This document shows, piece by piece, positions 5,781 through 8,940 of a stretch of DNA of 8,940 nucleotides. The stretch lies in contig DKNF01000194.1 of assembly GCA_002470165.1 (NCBI GenBank), positions 1 to 8,940 on the forward strand. Direction: 5' to 3'. The notes below the pieces were generated by a model. It ran no database searches. It saw only the letters and a list, made by a program, of their open reading frames with translations, and had not been told where the DNA came from. This stretch comes from Betaproteobacteria bacterium UBA7395. GTDB taxonomy: Bacteria; Pseudomonadota; Gammaproteobacteria; Burkholderiales; Rhodocyclaceae. The stretch's first letter is position 1. Each line of letters starts with the position of its first letter. The translations under genes were made by a program, and so were the position numbers.

Positions 5781-7089
5781 GCAACGCTGGCAAGCCGGAC
5801 TGGCGCTACGCCTGTTCGCGCTCGGCGCCCTCGCCGCACTGCTGATTACCGCCGTCGGCGGCAGCCTGTTGCGGCAAAGCGTTCAGGCCAGCTTGCTCAA
5901 CAGCCACCAGCAGCGCCTCGAGGAAAAACTGGAACGGATCCAGGCCGGCTTTTTCCGGTCCGTCGATGAAACGGCAATCCGCTGGGTCGGCAGGAGCAAC
6001 GATGAGTTCGGGCGCATTTTCTCCGGCTGGTACTGGCAGCTGGAATACGCCGACGCGCTGCTGGCGTCGCGCTCGCTCTGGGACAGCACACTCGACACGG
6101 CCAGGACAAGCGGCATCGACGGCTCGACGCTGCTCGGCTTGCCAGGGCCCCAGGCACAGCAACTGATCGGCATCCGCCAGACGATCGAGATTGACGGATT
6201 GACCGCCGTCCTGCACCTGTACGGGCCGGCTGGGGAGATCACGACGGCACTCGACCAGCTGGATCGAACCCTGTTCATCACTCAGATGGCATTACTCGCC
6301 GGGCTCCTGATCAGCAGTGCGGTGCAGGTGCATCTTGGCCTGCGCCCCTTGCATCGCCTGCGCGAACGTCTCGGCCTGGTCAGTCAGGGCCGCAGCGACA
6401 ACGTCGGCGATGGCTACGGACCCGAGCTCGACCCCCTGGCCAGGGAGCTGGATGCCGTTCTCGCCCGCAATGCGCGCATCGTCGAAAGAGCCCGCGGGCA
6501 CGCTGCCGACCTCAGCCACGCCCTGAAAAAACCGCTGACGCTGCTGCACGCGGAAAGCACGATCCAGGACCATCCCATGCTCCGGCAACAAGTCAATCAC
6601 ATGACCCAACTGATCGACCGCCATCTGGCCCGCGCCGGCAGCGGCGCCGGTGCCATCCGGGCGATTGCCGTCGGCGAGCGCGTCAGCAGCCTGCTGGCCC
6701 TGATGCAGCGTCTGCATGCGGGTCGCCAGTTGACCTGGCAGGCAACGATCCCGCCCGAGCTTCACTGGCGCGGCGAAGCCACCGACTTCGAGGAAATGCT
6801 GGGCAACCTGCTGGACAACGCCGGCAAATGGGCGACCAGCACGATCTGCATCCGTGCCGGCATCGATGCCGGCAATCTGGTGGTCGATATCGACGATGAC
6901 GGCCCAGGCATGTCGCCGACCCAGTTGCTCGCCTGCATGAGACGCGGCCAGCGATTCGACGAGACCGTCGAGGGCAGCGGCCTCGGCCTGGTCATCGCCA
7001 GGGACATCGCCGAAACCTACGGCGGTGAAATCAAGTTGAGTGCATCCGGACTCGGCGGACTGCACGTCAGCCTGAAACTGCCGGCCTGA
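5770..7089 (+). CDS. PhoQ-like sensor histidine kinase
   Basis: A 439-residue inner-membrane kinase, probable partner of the regulator it overlaps by 11 bp. TM1 is about residues 14-32; the periplasmic sensor about 33-167, with a Trp/Tyr-rich core (SGWYWQLEYAD 85-95, SRSLWDSTL 100-108); TM2 about 168-187; HAMP-like segment with LRPLHRL from 191. The DHp motif is DLSHALKKPL with phospho-accepting His250, the variant seen in PhoQ (DLTHSLKTPL) rather than the usual HELRTPL. The ATPase domain carries GNLLDNAGKWA (N346, N350), DDDGPGM (375-381) and GSGLGL (402-407); RGQRFDETVEGSGLGL closely follows the PhoQ pattern RGQRxDTxxxGxGxGL. All catalytic elements are intact. The sensor lacks the acidic cluster that lines the membrane face in enteric PhoQ, so the signal may differ. 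The PepSY protein encoded first in the operon is a candidate sensor partner. Confidence 0.92.
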   Translation: MATEQRWQAGLALRLFALGALAALLITAVGGSLLRQSVQASLLNSHQQRLEEKLERIQAGFFRSVDETAIRWVGRSNDEFGRIFSGWYWQLEYADALLASRSLWDSTLDTARTSGIDGSTLLGLPGPQAQQLIGIRQTIEIDGLTAVLHLYGPAGEITTALDQLDRTLFITQMALLAGLLISSAVQVHLGLRPLHRLRERLGLVSQGRSDNVGDGYGPELDPLARELDAVLARNARIVERARGHAADLSHALKKPLTLLHAESTIQDHPMLRQQVNHMTQLIDRHLARAGSGAGAIRAIAVGERVSSLLALMQRLHAGRQLTWQATIPPELHWRGEATDFEEMLGNLLDNAGKWATSTICIRAGIDAGNLVVDIDDDGPGMSPTQLLACMRRGQRFDETVEGSGLGLVIARDIAETYGGEIKLSASGLGGLHVSLKLPA

Positions 7090-7095
7090 ATCTTC

Positions 7096-7131
7096 CCGTT
7101 TAAGTTCCGTTTAATCGCCTTGCGCCAGACT
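7096..7131 (+). promoter_or_regulatory. Tandem CCGTTTAA operator and predicted promoter of the transferase gene
   Basis: Two identical CCGTTTAA copies at 7096-7103 and 7107-7114 repeat with an 11-bp period, just after the kinase stop. Read as CGTTTA-AGTTC-CGTTTA it fits the PhoP box (T/G)GTTTA-N5-(T/G)GTTTA except for C at the first position. Read as TTTAAG-TTCCG-TTTAAT it fits the PmrA/QseB-type YTTAAK-N5-YTTAAK completely. CAGACT (7126-7131, 3 of 6 -10 matches) follows the box by 12 nt, the spacing usual for PhoP-activated promoters, and no -35 hexamer is present. The predicted transcription start is near 7138, leaving a leader of about 22 nt. Confidence 0.7.
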
Positions 7132-7159
7132 TCGGGCCTGTTCATTTGCCGAAGTCCGC

Positions 7160-8940
7160 ATGCGCTCCAGTTCTTCCGTTTTCCAACGCATCGATCCCTG
7201 CGGCCCCTACGCCGGGATCGCCATGCTTTTCCTGCTCGGCCTGCCCATGCTCACGCTGTCGCGCAGCGCGCTGATGCTGTGGCAATCGGAACGCGTCGCT
7301 GCCACCGGCATCTGGCCGACCATGCTGCTGCAGGGCATCCGTGTCGACATCATCCAGCTTTCGCTGCTCGCCCTGCCGCTGCTGCTGCTTGCACCATTGC
7401 TCGCCGGCAAGCGCCTGTGGCCGGCATGGCGCCGCTTGAACGTCGCCTGGATCACGCTCGCAATCGCCGCCCTGACCTTGCTGGAAATCGCCTCGCCGGC
7501 CTTCATCAGCGAATACGACAGCCGGCCGAACCGGCTGTTCGTCGAATACCTGAAGTATCCCAACGAAGTTGTCGCCATGCTGTGGAACGGCTTTCGCCTG
7601 CACCTGGTCGGCGGACTGCTGGTCACCGGCCTCGCCGGCTGGGTCGCCTGGCGGGTGATGCGCAACTGGCAGCAACGGGAAGCCCCCTGGTCGGGATGGA
7701 AACTCTGGCTGACCTGGCCGATCCTGTTCCTGATCTGTGCGCTGGCCATCCGCTCGACGCTGCAGCACCGCCCGGCCAACCCGGCGATGTTCGCACTGAC
7801 CGCCGACCCGATGGTCAATACGCTGATCCTCAATTCCGCCTGGTCGGTCACGCACGCGATCTACGGCATGCAGCATGAAGCCAATTCCAGCGACATCTAC
7901 GGCAAGATGGAAACCGCCGACATCCTTGCCGAATTCCGCCAGGCCCGCGCCAGCTTCGGCAGCCCGCATCCACTGCTCGACGATGCGGAAATTCCGACCC
8001 TGGTTGACCAGAAGGCGACGGTGCGCCGGGCCAAGCCGCTGAACCTGGTGATCATCCTCGAGGAAAGCCTGGGCGCGACCTTCGTCGAATCGCTGGGCGG
8101 CGTGCCGGTGACACCCAACCTGGAAAAACTCAAGCACGAAGGCTGGTGGTTCGAGCAGCTCTACGCCACCGGCACGCGCTCGATCCGCGGCATCGAGGCG
8201 GTCACCACCGGCTTCCTGCCGACGCCGGCGCAGGCTGTGGTCAAGCTGTCGCTGGCCCAGCGCAACTTTGCCACGCTGGCCGGAATTCTCGGCCAGCACG
8301 GCTACGAATCCGAATTCATCTATGGCGGCGAAGCGCATTTCGACAACATGCGCAGTTTCTTCACCGGTAACGGTTTTTCGTTGATCACCGAGCAGAAGGA
8401 CTACAAGAACCCGAAATTCGTCGCCAGCTGGGGCGTTTCCGACGAAGACCTGTTCGACAAGACGCACGAGCGCTTGCAGGCCAAGCACGCCGAGGGGCAA
8501 CCCAGTTTCACGCTGGTATTCACCTCGACCAATCACGCCCCCTTCGAGTTTCCGGACGGCCGTATCGAACTGCACGAGCAGCCCAAGCAGACCGAAAACA
8601 ACGCCGTCAAATACACCGACCACGCACTCGGCGAATTCATCGCCAAGGCCAAGGCCAGCAGCTACTGGCAGGACACGATCTTCGTCGTCGTCGCCGACCA
8701 CGACATCCGTGTGCGCGGCGACAGCATGGTACCGGTCGAGCGCTTTCACATCCCCGGCCTGATCCTCGGCGCCGACATCCAGCCCAAGCGGGTGAAAACG
8801 GTCGCCAGCCAGATCGACCTGGCACCAACGCTGCTCTCGCTGATGGGCGTCGATGCCAAACACCCGATGCCCGGCCGCGACCTGACCCGCGAAGCCGACA
8901 ACCTGCCGGGTCGCGCGATGATGCAGTACGAACAGAACTA
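7160..8940 (+). CDS. LTA-synthase/OpgB-type phosphoglycerol transferase, 3' end missing
   Basis: The open frame runs to the window edge (593 complete codons seen) and includes nearly all of a polytopic sulfatase-fold transferase. About five TM segments (residues 19-36, 54-82, 95-115, 148-166 and 184-199) are followed by an extracytoplasmic sulfatase domain from about 290. Visible active-site elements: metal-ligand Glu in NLVIILEES (295-303), catalytic Thr339 in ATGTRSIRGIEA, TNHAPF with His459, and ADHD (512-515) as the Asp/His metal pair. The layout matches S. aureus LtaS and E. coli OpgB (MdoB), which move phosphoglycerol from phosphatidylglycerol. In a Gram-negative the acceptor is more likely periplasmic glucan or an envelope lipid than lipoteichoic acid; this is inference. 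The motif is not that of EptA (TGTS), so phosphoethanolamine modification of lipid A is less likely. Start ATG 7160 has a weak GAAG at 7151-7154; an in-frame stop at 7112-7114 bounds the start region. Confidence 0.9.
   Translation, partial: MRSSSSVFQRIDPCGPYAGIAMLFLLGLPMLTLSRSALMLWQSERVAATGIWPTMLLQGIRVDIIQLSLLALPLLLLAPLLAGKRLWPAWRRLNVAWITLAIAALTLLEIASPAFISEYDSRPNRLFVEYLKYPNEVVAMLWNGFRLHLVGGLLVTGLAGWVAWRVMRNWQQREAPWSGWKLWLTWPILFLICALAIRSTLQHRPANPAMFALTADPMVNTLILNSAWSVTHAIYGMQHEANSSDIYGKMETADILAEFRQARASFGSPHPLLDDAEIPTLVDQKATVRRAKPLNLVIILEESLGATFVESLGGVPVTPNLEKLKHEGWWFEQLYATGTRSIRGIEAVTTGFLPTPAQAVVKLSLAQRNFATLAGILGQHGYESEFIYGGEAHFDNMRSFFTGNGFSLITEQKDYKNPKFVASWGVSDEDLFDKTHERLQAKHAEGQPSFTLVFTSTNHAPFEFPDGRIELHEQPKQTENNAVKYTDHALGEFIAKAKASSYWQDTIFVVVADHDIRVRGDSMVPVERFHIPGLILGADIQPKRVKTVASQIDLAPTLLSLMGVDAKHPMPGRDLTREADNLPGRAMMQYEQN

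Noticed and set aside
7142..8863. A 573-codon open frame on the minus strand across the transferase gene
   Set aside because: It is antisense to a gene with clear sulfatase-domain motifs, its translation is low-complexity in Gln, Arg, Gly and Asp without family motifs, and such frames are common opposite GC-rich genes.
7160..8940. EptA-type phosphoethanolamine transferase, suggested by the PmrA-like box
   Set aside because: The active-site segment is TGTRSIRG as in LtaS/OpgB relatives, not the TGTS form of EptA.

Overview
The window is gene-dense, GC-rich bacterial DNA. Gene order, codon use and the closest family resemblances (QseB/QseC-like and PhoP/PhoQ-like pairs, a Gram-negative LTA-synthase-like sulfatase) suggest a Gram-negative proteobacterium, most likely a betaproteobacterium and perhaps Rhodocyclales. 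The taxon is inference. No tRNA, rRNA, CRISPR array, transposon or phage gene was seen, and no gene-free stretch exceeds 300 bases.

Left block (+ strand, 2-3374): the 3' part of a short-chain dehydrogenase/reductase gene; a small exported TPR protein; then a QseB-like response regulator with a QseC-like sensor kinase. The four genes are tightly spaced or overlapping and look like one transcription unit whose promoter lies outside the window. Middle (- strand, 3340-4281): a membrane-anchored beta-propeller protein of the SdiA-regulated/YjiK family, whose 3' end overlaps the kinase gene tail-to-tail by 35 bp. Right block (+ strand, 4402-7089): an exported protein with three PepSY repeats, a PhoP-like response regulator and a PhoQ-like sensor kinase, again overlapping in series. 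Last, from 7160 to the window edge, comes the 5' portion of a polytopic LTA-synthase/OpgB-type phosphoglycerol transferase with its own promoter region.

The most notable signal is regulatory. By eye, TTAA occurs only four times in the window, always inside CGTTTAA and always just upstream of a gene start. The beta-propeller gene, the PepSY-regulator-kinase operon and the transferase gene each have CGTTTA, then exactly 12 nt, then CAG(A/C)(A/C)T, oriented toward the gene. Before the transferase the element is a perfect tandem repeat with 11-bp period, fitting the PhoP-box pattern (GTTTA direct repeat) and, read in a different register, the PmrA/QseB-type pattern (YTTAAK-N5-YTTAAK). The reading I favour is an envelope-stress or cation-responsive regulon in which the PhoP-like regulator controls its own operon, the divergent beta-propeller and the downstream transferase, with possible cross-talk from the QseB-like regulator next door.
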